From positions 1 through 64,000 of the forward strand of contig JAXGGA010001693.1 of assembly GCA_038373865.1 (NCBI GenBank): 64,000 nt of DNA, given 5' to 3'. Under the pieces are notes generated by a model. The model was not told where the DNA came from, ran no database searches, and saw only the letters and a program-made list of their open reading frames with translations. Positions 21,531-33,800 of this stretch are shown here, one piece after another; the first letter of the stretch is position 1, and each line of letters starts with the position of its first letter. The position numbers and the translations under genes are program-made. Source of the stretch: Uloborus plumipes. Its lineage: Eukaryota; Arthropoda; Arachnida; Araneae; Uloboridae.

Positions 21531-23154
21531 ATCCGGGAAACTAGAAAACCGGCAACTTTTTGCCGATTTTTCCGCCATCTTTTAAACGTTCACATTTTGG
21601 GCAATATTTAAAAAAAAGGCTTTTTTTTTTTTTTTTTTTTGAAATACCTAAATGAATATGAACGGCTTCTTTTTTAATACCTTTTTAATCGGATATAGCT
21701 CAGAATTTTCACGAAAACGTTCTTCAAAGCTGTAATGTAGGGTCATCTTACACGCAGGACAAAATTTCCGAAATGTTTTCTTAAATTAAAAAGAGCACAT
21801 TCGTAAATTTACCATTCTGCTATTTTATTCCTGCTGAAAACTGAAGTAATAAATATGATCATAGTTAATACAATTTCCTTATTGAATGACTGTTATTTAA
21901 AGCCGTATAGAGCGTAAGCGACTACGCGAAAAGTGCGGGAAACACCGAAAATCAAATTCGCAAATTTTCCGGGTAGTGGATCGTGGAATTTACAGAAAAT
22001 CTCTGACTGTGCTAAGGCTGCAGGAATTTAAAAAGCAAATTTTTATTCTTATATTAATACACTGCCAAAAGCAAAAATTACCAACGACTAAAGTTTGTAT
22101 TTGGCGAGATGGCGCTTGATTCCTCCTTTTTTTCAGAATTGTCCATTTTCATGAAGGGGTGATACGCAGATAGAAATTGAAGAATGGGATTCGAAATTCT
22201 GGTATTGGTTGTAGAACTTTAAGATGTTAGTTGGCTCATCTCTAATACGTCATCCAATTTAAAGAATTAGCCAAAGAGATAAAACATTTAAATTTTGCAC
22301 GGTCAAGGCAGATGTCTCATTGGACAGCTCATAGTCTACGTAAGTGGGTGGGTCTTTGTTTCACCTCTCCCTGCACCATTCGTCAAGGACTGCAACGAAT
22401 CCGATAATTTGTTTGAATTGAAAATTTGCGAAATTATGGTTACAATAAAGAATTTACTGCTTGTCATTTTTACTTTTTCGCCAGCTAATTGCAATTACTG
22501 CTGCAAATTACAGTCCAACAATAAATAATCACATTGCAAAAAATATATTAGGAGCACTTTTTTCCTTTAAACTTAATTGATCCGAAAAATTTTAAGTGTT
22601 AGTCATTGAAATTTCGTACATTATTCTTCATAATGATAATAAAAACAATAAACATCAATAAACTTCAACCAGCAAACAAAAAATTAAGAGCTGAATTTGT
22701 TCACTCAAGCCATTTACTGCGATTTACATTGAAATAAAGTAATAAAAAAGTAAAATGTATTTTGTAGACGATAAATTTAGAATGGTTTACTATTATATTG
22801 TCTCTTTTTTGACCTCATATGGTTAAAGAATTTTTCCCCCTTTTAAACAACTCAGATCGCCAAAATATTGCTAAATTCTTAAATATGGTACGCGTCAATT
22901 TCTTTTGATTGACAGGTGCCATCTCATCACGGTTTTATAATACCTAAATCGCAAAAAGGAAACTTCTGCAAAAAAAAAAAAAAAAAAAACGGAAAAAAAA
23001 CATGGTCTTTGTTACGAATTTAGTTCATACAATAGTAGAAAAATCGTGTAAAAAACTAAGTTTTTTGGTTTTTAAACTAGTCTTCCTCCAGCATTCTTGA
23101 ATATTTTGATATTTATAAGCATTTCTGAACCTTTTCTTCTTATTTCAAAATGCA
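21531..23154. other. Non-coding AT-rich DNA
   Basis: Homopolymer runs (T tract near 21625, A tract near 22970) and short ORFs only. Nothing is recognisable as a gene or an element with defined ends. Confidence 0.4.
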
Positions 23155-23289
23155 TAATAGTCTGTGGAGTTAGCGACAAAAACAGCCGAAATATTTCACT
23201 TCCGGATACCAGTGTGAAATTTGGTACAGAGCTTATGTACATATATAAGAACAAAAAATTGCCGGGAAACACTTGATCAGGGTGTCATA

Positions 23290-24110
23290 AACTCCCGTGA
23301 TGACGTCATCAAGATGGCCGCTTTTACAGGTAAATACGTTCGTTTAATTGCTTAAAACTCCATCATAGATTGAAATATTGCAAAACTCAAATGTATCATC
23401 TGAAAGCTCTTTGAAGGAGCTATTTAGAAAGATTTAATGTTTCTTTCTGAGGTCAAGGTCCGACCTGTAATGAAGTCAGCAAAATGGCCGCTTTTACAGG
23501 TAAATACGTTTGTTTAACTCCCCCTAAAACTCCATCATAGATTTAAATATTTCAAAACTCAACTATATCATCTAAAAGCGCTTTATAAGATCTATTTAGA
23601 AAGGTTTAATGTTTCTTTCTGAGGTCAAGGGCCCACCTGTGATGACGTCATCAAATGGCCGCTTTTACAGGTAAATACGTTCGTTTAACTGCTTTAAATT
23701 CCCTCATAGATTGAAATATTGCAAAACTCAAACATATCATCTGAAAGCTCTTTAAAAGAGCTATTTAGAAAGATGTAATTTTTCTTTCTGAGGTCAAGGT
23801 CCCATCTGTATTGACGTCATCAAAATGGTCGCTTTTACAGGTAAATACGTTTAACTTCATCTAAAACTCCATCATAAATTTAAATATTTCAAAACTCAAC
23901 TATATCATCTGAAAGCACTTTAAAAGATCTATTTAGAAAGATTTAATTTTTCTTTCTGAGGTCAAGGGCCCACCTGTAATGACGTCATCAAAATGGCCGC
24001 TTTTACAGGTAAATGCGCTCATATAACTGTTTAAAACTTCATTATAGATTTAAATATTGCAAAACTGAAATATATCATTCGAAAGCGCTTTAAAAGAGCT
24101 ATTTTATAGT
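23290..24110 (+). repeat. ~170-bp satellite-like monomers, left arm
   Basis: Five tandem units each run GATGACGTCATCA / ATGGCCGCTTTTACAGG / TAAATACG / AACTCCATCATAGATT / ATATCATCTGAAAGC / CTTTAAAAGAGCTATTTAGA / TCTTTCTGAGGTCAAGG. Spacing between ATGG landmarks is 168-171 bases. The TGACGTCA palindrome is intact in most units and altered in the second. Confidence 0.85.
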
Positions 24111-24699
24111 GTTTGGTTTAATTTTCTAAGACAAATAGTTGAACAGTTATAACAATTTTAGATTGAAAATGTATAAAAAAGACAATTTCTTTGTATTGAA
24201 ATGACTTTGAGGTAAAAATTTCGCTGTGACGCATGCATTATAAAAAAAATCTTTCCCATTTTATTATATTTAAGAATAAATTAGTAGAACTATGTACTAT
24301 TATTCGGTATTTTATGTAGATATTGAATGTAACAGATGTTGCAATGCAGAAACAAGCAGAGCCAAAGCTCTTAAAGAATCTGAGATGTAACTAATAATAT
24401 CGTCATCAATAATTGTGTCAAAAATGCTTGCATTTTAATTATATAAAAGAAATACGAAAAAAATACACGTTTTAATACAAAAAAAATAACTGTGTTACAA
24501 GGAAAACTGTTAGATTCAATATCTACATAAAATACCGATAAACAGTACGTAGTTCTACTAATTTTTTCCTCAATGTAATAAAATTGGAAAGATTTTTTGA
24601 TGCATGCATCACAGCGAAATCTTTACCTCAAAGGCGGAAAATACAAAGAAATTGTCTTTTTTTATAAATATTCAATTTAAAATTATTTTAACTTTAAAA

Positions 24700-27600
24700 C
24701 TATTTGTCTTAGAAAATAAAACCAAGCACTTTTAAATAGCTCTTTTAAAGCGCTTTCGGATGATATATTTCAGTTTTGCGATATTTAAATCTATGATGGA
24801 GTTTTAAACAGTTACATGAGCGCATTTACCTGTAAAAGCGGCCATTTTTATGACGTCATTACAGGTGGGACCTTGACCTCAAAAAGAAAAATAAATTTTT
24901 TCTAAATAGCTCTTTTAAAGAGCTTTAAGATGAAACATTTGAGTTTTGCAGTATTTGAATAAATGATGGAGTTTTAGGAGAAATTAAGCAAACGTATTTA
25001 CATGTAAAAGCGGCTGTTTTGATGACGTCATCACAGGTGGGTCCTTGACCGAAGAAATAAAAATTAAATCTTTTTAAATAGCTCTTTTAACGAGATTTCA
25101 GATGAAATATTTGAGTTTTGCAATATTTCAATCTATGATGGAGTTTTAGGGGGAGTTAAACAAACGTAATTTGCCTGTAAAAGCGGCCATTTTGATGACG
25201 TCATTACAGATAAGACCTTGACCTTAGAAAGAAAAATTAAATACTTCTAAATAGATCTTTTAAAGCGCTTTCAGATGATATAGTTGAGTTTTGAAATATT
25301 TTAATCTATGATGGAGTTTTAGGGAGGAGTGATTCCATGCCAACTCACCGAATGGGGGTCACACGACCGACTCGGATTTTCTTTTAATTTGGCACACATG
25401 TTGATCATATAGAGGCATGGAAAAGTCCAAATTGTTAGGTTCCTGCTCCACTTATTTTCTGAGATACATGCCCTCAAAGTTTGTCCGCCACGTCAAAATA
25501 CTAAAAAAGTGATGTTATTTAATCATTTTTTATAAAAAATCGTACTCATGCAAAATAAAAGTGTTAGATATCTATGGAAACTAGTTACTCCAGGCATTCA
25601 GAAAAAAATACTAGAATGTTCATAATGAAAATTGCTAAGGTACAGGGCTCTTTGAAGTTGTAATCACAAAAACTCGATTTTGCCGATTTTGCTAAAATTG
25701 AGGAATTTATTCCAAAAAAAGGAAGACATAACCAAAGGTTTACTCACTTTCTGGTAGTGTACAGATGTTTACTATAAATGGTTACACAATGCATAACTTG
25801 AATTTCTCACTCCTTCTTGGAAATATTTAAGCTTAAAGATAAGCCATAAGGCAAAAACATGCGTTTTTGGCCATCTTGGCAGCCATTTTTCTCATAAAGG
25901 GGGAGCAGTAGAAACTTTAATTTTTTTTTTAAACAAGCCACTGATATGTTAGCTATTCACAGGAAAAGAGTTTACTTTTGGTTATTTCTTCCATTAAGAG
26001 ATATCCTGCTGACAGTATATGCATGTTTTTCGCGACGACCATATGCTTTTGTTCCCCCTCTCATGGACTTAAAATTAATTAAACCAAAAAGTAATGATAT
26101 ATTTATTAATAGCTGTATTATCTACCCAATATGTCATGAAATTTAATTTATTAAATCATTGAACAATAAATTAGATAATTGATGAAAACAAGAAATAGTA
26201 TTTCTCTGATGCCCGAGCATTATGCATTCATAATTACAAAGCACTAAATAATTTCCTGAGAAATTAATTAGCATAAAGGAGCTCTAAATATTTATATTAT
26301 AAGCAATACCCAATCTTGGGATACTCCTGTTTTTAATTGCAGAATTTCTTGAATATCACATGAATATCAGGAAAATAAATGAGGTCTTTTCGTTTGATGT
26401 AGGATATTTTATGACAAATTTCATTTGATGGGCTACTAACTGAGCATGGTGATAAAGAGCTATTAATTTCAGCATCGAATTCCATTTTACCTTATTAACA
26501 GTTAAATATTTTCAAAATAATTAAATAAATAATTTAATATACAGCCATGCTTAAAGAATTAACATTAGTGCAACTAATTTATTCCCATACTGATCCTTAC
26601 AAAACTGACATGTGTTGAGCACTGATAAGAACTGAATAAGTTTACTCACTAAAATACTAGTTCACAGATACTATAAAGCATACATTCTATTTTCTACAAA
26701 ATAATACTGAAACAAATAACCAAAAGTAAACTTTTTTCCTGTGAATAGCTAACATATCAGTGGCTTGTTTTAAAAAAAAATTTAAAGTTTCTACTGCTCC
26801 CCCTTTATGAGAAAAATGGCTGCCAAAATGGCCAAAAACGCATGTTTTTGCCTTATGGCTTATCTTTAAGCTTAAATATTTCCAAGAAGGAGTGAGAAAT
26901 CTAAGGTATGCATTGTGTAACCATTTATAGTAAACATCTGTACACTACCAGAAAGTGAGTAAACCTTTGGTTATGTCTTCCTTTTTTTGGAATAAATTCC
27001 TCAATTTTAGCAAAATCGGCAAAATCGAGTTTTTGTGATTACAATTTCAAAGAGCCCTGTACCTTAGCAATTTTTATTATGAACATTCTAGTATTTTTTT
27101 TCTGAATGTCTGGAGTAACTCGTCTCCATAGATATCTAACACTTTCATTTTGCATGAGTACGATTTTTTTATAAAAAATGATTAAATAACATCACTTTTT
27201 TAGTATTTTGACGTTGCGGACAAACTTTGAGGGCATGTATCTCAGAAAATAAGTGGAGCAGGAACCTAACAATTTGGACTTTTCCATGCCTCTATGTGAT
27301 CAACATGTGTGCCAAATTAAAAGAAAATCCGAGTTGGTCGTGTGACCAACTTTTCTTTTTTCTGGTGAGTTGGTATGGAATCACTCGGGGAGTTAAACAA
27401 ACGTATTTACCTGTAAAAGCGGTCATTTTGATGACGTCATTACAGGTGGGACCTTGACCTGAGAAAGAAAGATGAAATGTTTCTAAATAGATCTTTTAAA
27501 GCGCTTTCAGATGATATAGTTGAGTTTTGAAATATTTTAATCTATGATGGAGTTTTAGGGGGAGTTAAACAAACGTATTTACCTGTAAAAGCGGCCATTT

Positions 27601-27800
27601 TGATGACGTCATTACAGGTGGGACCTTGACCTCAGAAAGAAAAATTATATCTTTTTAAATAGCTCTTTTAAAGAGCTTTCAGATGATATGTTTGAGCTTT
27701 GCAATATTTGAATCTATTATGGAGTTTTAAGCAGTTAAACGAACGAATTTACCTGTAAAAGCGACCAGTTTGATGACGTCATCACAGAATGACCTTGACC
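24700..27800 (-). repeat. ~170-bp satellite-like monomers, right arm
   Basis: Reverse-oriented monomers lie at about 24700-25326 and 27387-27800, with TGACGTCA near 24851, 25024, 25197, 27431, 27602 and 27775. The same period as the left arm is kept, and a 2.06-kb foldback element splits one unit. Confidence 0.8.
25327..27386. mobile_element. Foldback element with ~660-bp arms, GAGTGATTCCAT ends
   Basis: Left arm 25327-25985 and right arm 26715-27386 are inverted copies with few mismatches, starting GAGTGATTCCATGCCAACTC and GAGTGATTCCATACCAACTC. The loop is ~730 bp of AT-rich DNA. Flanks GGAG and GGGGAG are compatible with a short target duplication in the monomer sequence TTAGGGGGAGTTAAAC. 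It is non-coding. Confidence 0.8.
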
Positions 27801-27917
27801 TCCGATCAAGTGTCTCCCTGAGTTTTTTTGTCCTCCTATGTGAATATAAGCCCCACATAAAATTTCAGACTGGTATCCGGAAGTGAAATATTTTTGCACT
27901 AACACCACGGACTATTA

Positions 27918-30771
27918 GGGTCATTCCATGTCAAGTGATGCAACGTTTTTTACCTTACATTTTTGTATTTCTTTCAAATGTGGCTCATCAATTGTACCCC
28001 TTGAGGTAATCAAAAGTCTCCATTTTTAGATTTTTATCTCTATTATTTTTCATTTATGACTTTGAACTTTGGAAAACCCTCGTTTTTCCATGGATAAGGG
28101 AACATAAAAGGGACCATAACTCGGCACCAAATATAGATAGAACGATTTGGTAAATAGTATTTTAAAGTACTTTAGTTGCCGTTTAATCTGATATGCAACA
28201 TGAGTAATTTTATAAAAATGTTATTTTTTAAAAAATGAAATTTAAATTTCTCGAAAAACATGTAATGAATTTTTTTCAAAAATTTTTCAAAAATTCTTGT
28301 GTATTTCATCTATGTTTGTACAAATTTTTAGGTTGGGATCTCAATGGGATCATATTTTTTGAATTTTTGAATAAAACAGTATAGGAAAGAAATGATATTT
28401 TTTAGATTCTATTTATTTAAATACTAAGTTTTCTTGGCTGTGATGGTCTAAAAAGTAGTAAACAAACATGAATATGTTTAAAGTGAGCTGGCATGAGCTT
28501 ATAGATTTGTCAGGTTCACCACCCCTCCTTCCTCCCCCGCACAACCACTCTTTTTGATTTCAAAACTGTTCAAAATGTAAAAAAAAATAATAAAAAATAA
28601 AAATAAAAACTTTGATACAAAATGAATAGTAAACTAATTTAAAGTTGGTAAATGGGTTTCCTTATAACTAGACGAAGTATCCCCCTCCTCCACCCAAATA
28701 TACCATTAACGCTGTGCTATTATAACATCTAACCTGGGGATTGAATTGACTTATTTTTACCCTAGGTAATTGAGCTAGCATTAACTTGTAGATTGGTCAG
28801 CTCCGCCTCCCTTCTTTCCCGACCCAACCATTTTTTCCCCCAAACTGTTTAAAATGCTAAAAAAACCTCTTTGATACAAAATGAACAGTAAACTTATTTA
28901 AAGCTGGTAAATGGGCTTCCTTATAACAAGACAAAGAACAGCCCTTCCCCCACCCAAATATACCATTAACACTATACTAATATGACGTTATCACCTTTGG
29001 ATTGATTTGAGGATTATTTTCCCCCCAGGTATATATTGTTTTTCAAACGAAGTGTTTCTTTTTCAATCCGACCTTCACAAAGTGTACTTCCATTCAATAG
29101 CTGAATTTAAACTTATGATTCATTTCATCCCCTACCCCAGCACCAATCTTCAATTTTGGAGGGAGAAAAGAAACGTTTTGCCCCAAGATCATAGCAAACA
29201 GCAAAATAGCACTGTTTCCCCTTGTTCTCATAATGTTTTCCCATTATTTTCACACAAAACTGAAAAGAATCTATCTACTATCAGGTCATATGTCAGTCCC
29301 CATCACATCCTTTCCTTTCTCTTATTGGACAAAGCTCATGAGCTAATAGGAAAGAGTAACAAACAGAACAAACTGAAACACTACCAGACATCAGTAGAGA
29401 CTAAGGCTTTGAAATAGAGTTAGGGGGGATAATTAAAAAAAAAAATTGGAGAGGGATGGTAGGGTAGGGGGGGGAGCAATCTGTAAAGAAGTTAAACAAC
29501 ATGAGAGGTTATGATCAAAAAAGCAGTGTTTGTTTAATATATAATTGATTTTAATATATGTATATAGATATATCTTGCTGCATTACTTTCCTTTACAACA
29601 AAATGAAAAAGAACACAAACAATTAAAAAAATTAAAAAACAGCTGCACACTGGATAATGTGGAAAAATAGTTATCGGGACACAGACATATGATCTAATAT
29701 TTTGATTTATTTTCAGTTTTGTGCGAAAAGAAAAGAAAAAACGATGAGAAACAGTGCTATTTTGCTGTTTGTTATGATCTTGGGGCGACCCATTTATTTC
29801 CTCCCTTCAAAACTGAAGATTGGTGTTGGGGTAGGAAAGGAAATGAGTCATAAAGTTAAATTTCAGATATTAAATGGAAGTACACTTTAAAGTTCGGATC
29901 GAAAAAGAAACACTTTGTCTGAAAAACAATATATACCTAGGATGAAAATAATCCTCAATTCAATCCCCAGGTTAGACGTCATATTAGTATTGTCATATTA
30001 GTATAGTTAGACGTCATATTAGTTATAAGGGAACCCATTTACCAACTTTAAATAAGTTTACTATTCATTTTGTATCAAAGAGTTTTTTTTAAAAACGTTT
30101 TTAACAGTTTTGAAATAAAAAAGAGTGGTTGTGTGGGGGAGGGAGGGGGGGGGGGATGAACCTGACAAACCTATAAGCTCATGCCAGCTCACTTTAAACA
30201 TATTCATGCTTTCATAATTTTTAGACTATCACACGCCTGACAACTTAGTATTTAAATAAATAGAATCCAAAAAATATCATTTTTTTCCCTATACAGTTTT
30301 ATTCAAAAATTCAAAAAAAAAAATATGATCCCATTGAGATCCCAATCTAAAAATTTGTACAAACATAGATAAAATACACAAGAATTTTTGAGAATTTTTT
30401 GAAAAAAAATCATCATATGTTTTTCGAGAAATTTAAATTTCATTTTTATAAAAATAAAATTTTTATAAAATTATTCATGTTGCATATCAGATTAAATGGC
30501 AACTAACGTACTTTAAAATATTATTTACCAAATCCGTCTATCTGTATTTGGTGTCGAGTTATGGTCCCTTTTATGTTCCCTTATCCATGGAAAAACGAGG
30601 GTTTTTCCAAAGTTCAAAGTCATAAATGAAAAAATAATAGAGATAAAAATCTAAAAATTGAGACTTTTGATTACCTCAAGGGGTACAATTGATGAGCCAA
30701 ATTTGAAAGAAATACAAAAATGTAAGGTAAAATTTTTCTCAGATTTTGGATCACTTGACGTGGAATAACCC
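27918..30771. mobile_element. Foldback element with >1-kb arms, GGGTCATTCCAT ends, ATTA TSD
   Basis: The left end GGGTCATTCCATGTCAAGTG and the right end (reverse complement GGGTTATTCCACGTCAAGTG) start arms that run to about 29300 and back from about 29690. ATTA lies on both sides (27914-27917, 30772-30775). The arms include two ~270-bp sub-repeats (28490-28990) with C-rich tracts. The ends resemble those at 25327 (ATTCCAT..CAA) and a fragment at 61525. A 4-bp duplication is compatible with Sola-type elements, but no transposase is present to test this. Confidence 0.75.
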
Positions 30772-31632
30772 ATTACTATTTATTATAGTGATTTGGGTTT
30801 TATAATAAGCAATTGGCAAATATCGCTTCTTAGCTATCCAGAAAACAGAGAAATTCAGATATCCGGGATAGCGATAGATCAATTCCATTCCGGATACTTG
30901 GTTATCTACTGTACGTACTAAATTGGGATTGATGCATAAAACGTGATCAGTAAAATGCGTAAACTTAACGCGTAAAAGCTGGCCGCCGTGACTAAGCAAT
31001 TTTTTTTTTAATTTAGCTGCTCTTCAGAATTAGCTTTTAAGTGACAGAGAGTGACTTGAGAATTCAAAACTGTTTTTTTTTTAATATTCAAAATTAAAAA
31101 ATTTAATTTGTACCATTTGCATTTATGTTTTTGTTTAAATATGAAATTTCTCAGTGCATGCAAATAGAACTAAGTGAACCAAATTTGGCCGTAAGGTGGT
31201 TACTCGTATTTACTGAATTACTATAGAACGGTCGAATTGTTAAGAGCTTTGCGGTGTCACTGTTTCTTTCTTCAAAAACCAGCATTTTTGTTTTTAGATA
31301 GTTTCCAAGTATTATTTAAGTTGAACCATATTTCTATAAAGTTTACAAATACCTTTGTACTGTAGATGTACAGAAAATAACAACGTTACGAATGCACAAA
31401 TGAGCAGGGATACTGCAGACACGTGTTTCGGCGTTACAAGGAACGCCTTTTTCAATGCAAAAAAGTTGTGAGCTTATGGATGCACAGACATCCGACAAAT
31501 TTTAAGCAAAAAAAAAGATCCAATGGGATAATAAAGAATGAACCGAAGCTTTCTACCAGGTACGAAATGGAAAGAAAGAATTCGATTGGCGACACGATAA
31601 GCCAAAAGGCTAACATAACAAAAAAACACCAG
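29313..31632 (+). repeat. 2.3-kb duplicated block, copy 1
   Basis: Nearly identical to 35226-37620. It spans the right half of the foldback element, the 30772-31340 spacer and the first part of the Penelope inverted arm. Copy 1 lacks about 70 bases present near 37425-37495. Confidence 0.8.
30776..31360. other. Non-coding spacer with part of repeat family B
   Basis: Bases 30900-31130 match 11740-11960 of repeat family B. The family is then interrupted; its continuation (CAGAGTTGCGTCGCTTTTCA) resumes at about 34233. The sequence between was therefore inserted. Confidence 0.5.
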
Positions 31633-31764
31633 GTTAAACTGTTAACCGCAAGAACAAAAAAAGAGCAGAATGAAAGAAAGCGATTCGGTAAATGAAAAAA
31701 ACAAAAAAGAAAAATAAAGACAAGTAGAAAATAGGAAAATGCCAGAAAAATCAGAGGAATAAAT

Positions 31765-31905
31765 CTGTACCTCAGAACCAGACTAACGTAAGTCCATTTT
31801 CGTCCTTTTTCGGTAGAGGGGAAAAACGATTGTCGAATACACTATTTTCCCCTCTACTGAAAAATGACGAAAATGGACTTACGTTAGTCCGGCTCTGAGG
31901 TACAG
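31765..31905. mobile_element. 141-bp hairpin MITE, CTGTACCTCAGA ends, AAAT TSD
   Basis: Two ~55-base arms (CTGTACCTCAGAACCAGACT and its partner beginning CTGTACCTCAGAGCCGGACT) make an almost complete hairpin. AAAT flanks both sides (31761-31764, 31906-31909). The opposite arm of the Penelope element near 33330 has the uninterrupted site. A related fragment (ACCTCAGAACCAGA..ACGTAAGTCC) lies at 33808-33835. Confidence 0.85.
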
Positions 31906-32144
31906 AAATTAGAAAGGCAAAAGGCAAAATTATATAAAAGGACGCCAAACAGCAGAAAAATAAGGAATAGCATTGAGATCGTTTACTAAGTCAGAACTGT
32001 TTTTCAAAATATGGAAGGATTCCCAAAAATCAAGATCTGATGGGTTGGGGCATTTTTGGACGATTTGAAAAGAATTAAAATCGAAAGTGATTCTTTTCCC
32101 AACAATGTTTCGCAATACTAGACTTATTCAATTGTTGCTTTTAT

Positions 32145-33311
32145 TGAACGTTCCTATCGAGGGTGCATTGTTATGCCTTCAAAGGAGACTTTCAGAATTT
32201 CATTTTGCCTCTAAGGAAATTGAGGAATTATTTTTCCTTACCCGTACATGTCTTGAACAATGTTTTTTTGCTTTTAACGGACAATTTTACACTATGTCGG
32301 ATGGTTTGGCTATGGGTAACTCACTAAGCCCCATTTTTATTTAGTGATATTTATATGCATTATTTTGAGGTTGAGTTGTTCCAAAAATTACAGTTTCAAT
32401 TTTACGTTAGATATGTTGACGACTGTTTTGTTCTAATGAACCATAACCAGTTCCATAATGACGATGTTTTATCCGTTTTAAATGCTATAGATCCTCATAT
32501 TCAATTATCTTGTGAGAAAGAACAAGATAATTGCATTCCCTTTCTTGATGTTTTAGTTTCTCGTACAGATTTCGGCTTTGAAACTACCGTTTATCGCAAA
32601 CCTTTTGCTGTCTCGTTACCTCCTCATCGACTTTCATCTCACCCTCCTAGTCAAAAATATGCTGAATTTAATTCTTTTGTTCAGCGTGCTATTAATCTTT
32701 GTTATTCACCGGAACTTCTTAAAGCAGAACTCAACTATCTTAAAACTATGGCTCTTGATAGAAACTATCCTCATACTTTGATTGATTCCTTTTTTAAAAA
32801 ACTTTCTTACAAATCCTAAACAACTGTTGTTAAGACAACTTCCATTAGAAAGAATTTGGTTGTTTTGCCATTCTTCCCCTCTGTGAGTTATCAGGTAGCT
32901 AAGATTCTCAAACGTTTCAATTTCCAGGGGGTATTCTCCCCTACGAACAAACTATGTTTCTCTTCCCTTAAAGATCCTATTCATCCTCTTAGCAGTTGTG
33001 GTATTTATAAAATTAATTGCAATTGCAATCTCTCTTATATCGGACAAACGCGACGTGCTTTGGAATTTCGGTTAAAGGAACATCAGAATTATGTGAAAAA
33101 GCAACAATTGAATAAGTCAAGTATTGCGCAACATTGTTGGGAAAATAATCATTTCTTCGATTTTAATTCTTTTCAAATTGTCCAAAAATGCCCCAACCCA
33201 TCAGATCTTGATTTTTGGGAATTCTTTCATATTTTGAAAAACAGTTCTGACTTAGTAAACGATCCCAATGCTATTCCTTATTTTTCTGCTGTTTGGCGTC
33301 CTTTTGTATAA
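32145..33311 (+). pseudogene. Penelope-like RT plus GIY-YIG endonuclease, truncated and frameshifted
   Basis: Frame 1 (to 32344) reads GALLCLQRRL...FFAFNGQFYTMSDGLAMGNSLSPIF, RT motif B with the GLAMG signature. After a one-base shift, 32355-32819 continues through DIYMHYFE, the catalytic YVDDCFVL (motif C) and CIPFLDVLV..TTVYRKP. A further break leads to 32856-33311, which carries the GIY-YIG nuclease: SSCGIYKINC...SYIGQTRRALEFRLKEHQ, then a conserved Asn-Asn-His. RT with a C-terminal GIY-YIG domain is diagnostic of Penelope-like elements, whose enzymes nick target DNA and reverse-transcribe their own RNA. The N-terminal RT part with motif A is missing; the upstream inverted arm begins there. 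It is not functional as it stands. Confidence 0.85.
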
Positions 33312-33800
33312 TTTTGCCTTTTCTCTTTCTAATTTATTCCTCTGATTTTGTTGGCATTTTCCTATTTTCTACTTGTCTTTACTTTTCTTTTTTGTTTTTT
33401 TCATTTACCGATTCGCTTTCTTTCATTCTGCTCTGTTTTTTGTTCTTACGATTAACAGTTTAACCTGGTGTTTTTTTATTGTTAGCCTTTTGTCTTATCG
33501 TGTCGCCAATCGAATTCTTTCGTTCCATTTCGTACCTGGTAGAAAGCTTCGGTTCATTCTTTATTTTCCCATTGGATCTTTATTTTGGCTTAAAATTTTT
33601 TATTGGTGTTCAGGTAATCCGCTATTTTTGCTTTTTAAGCTGTTCGCTTCTGTTTCCGTTGCTTTTGTCGGATGTCTTTGCATCCATAAGCGCACAACTT
33701 TTTTGCATTGAAAAAGGCGTTCCTTGTAACGCCGAAACACGTGTCTGCAGTATCCCTGCTCATTTGTGCATTCGTAACGTTGTTATTTTCTGTACACATT

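Larger units (their letters stand above)
23155..27917. mobile_element. Large foldback element with ~170-bp satellite arms
   Basis: The left end (AATAGTCTGTGGAGTTAGCG) and the right end (reverse complement AATAGTCCGTGGTGTTAG) are inverted. Homology continues through both arms to an asymmetric loop near 24335-24510. The left arm carries five ~170-bp monomers (ATGGCCGC landmark at 23314, 23484, 23655, 23825, 23993). The right arm carries six in reverse order, interrupted by another foldback at 25327-27386. No coding sequence. Confidence 0.8.
31361..33800 (+). mobile_element. Penelope-like element with inverted terminal arms
   Basis: The 3' end of the element (33095-33800: end of the GIY-YIG domain plus 3' UTR) is present again in reverse complement at 31361-32143, head-to-head with the RT fragment. 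Such inverted or tandem LTR-like arrangements are characteristic of Penelope-like elements. The left arm is itself interrupted by a 141-bp MITE. The coding part is 5'-truncated within the RT domain. Confidence 0.8.

Noticed and set aside
23290..27800. CRISPR array
   Set aside because: Units are ~170 bp without unique spacers, in both orientations, in a eukaryotic genome.
29702..29890. 62-codon ORF repeated at 35616-35804
   Set aside because: It occurs twice only because the surrounding block is duplicated, and it lies in a foldback arm without coding signals.
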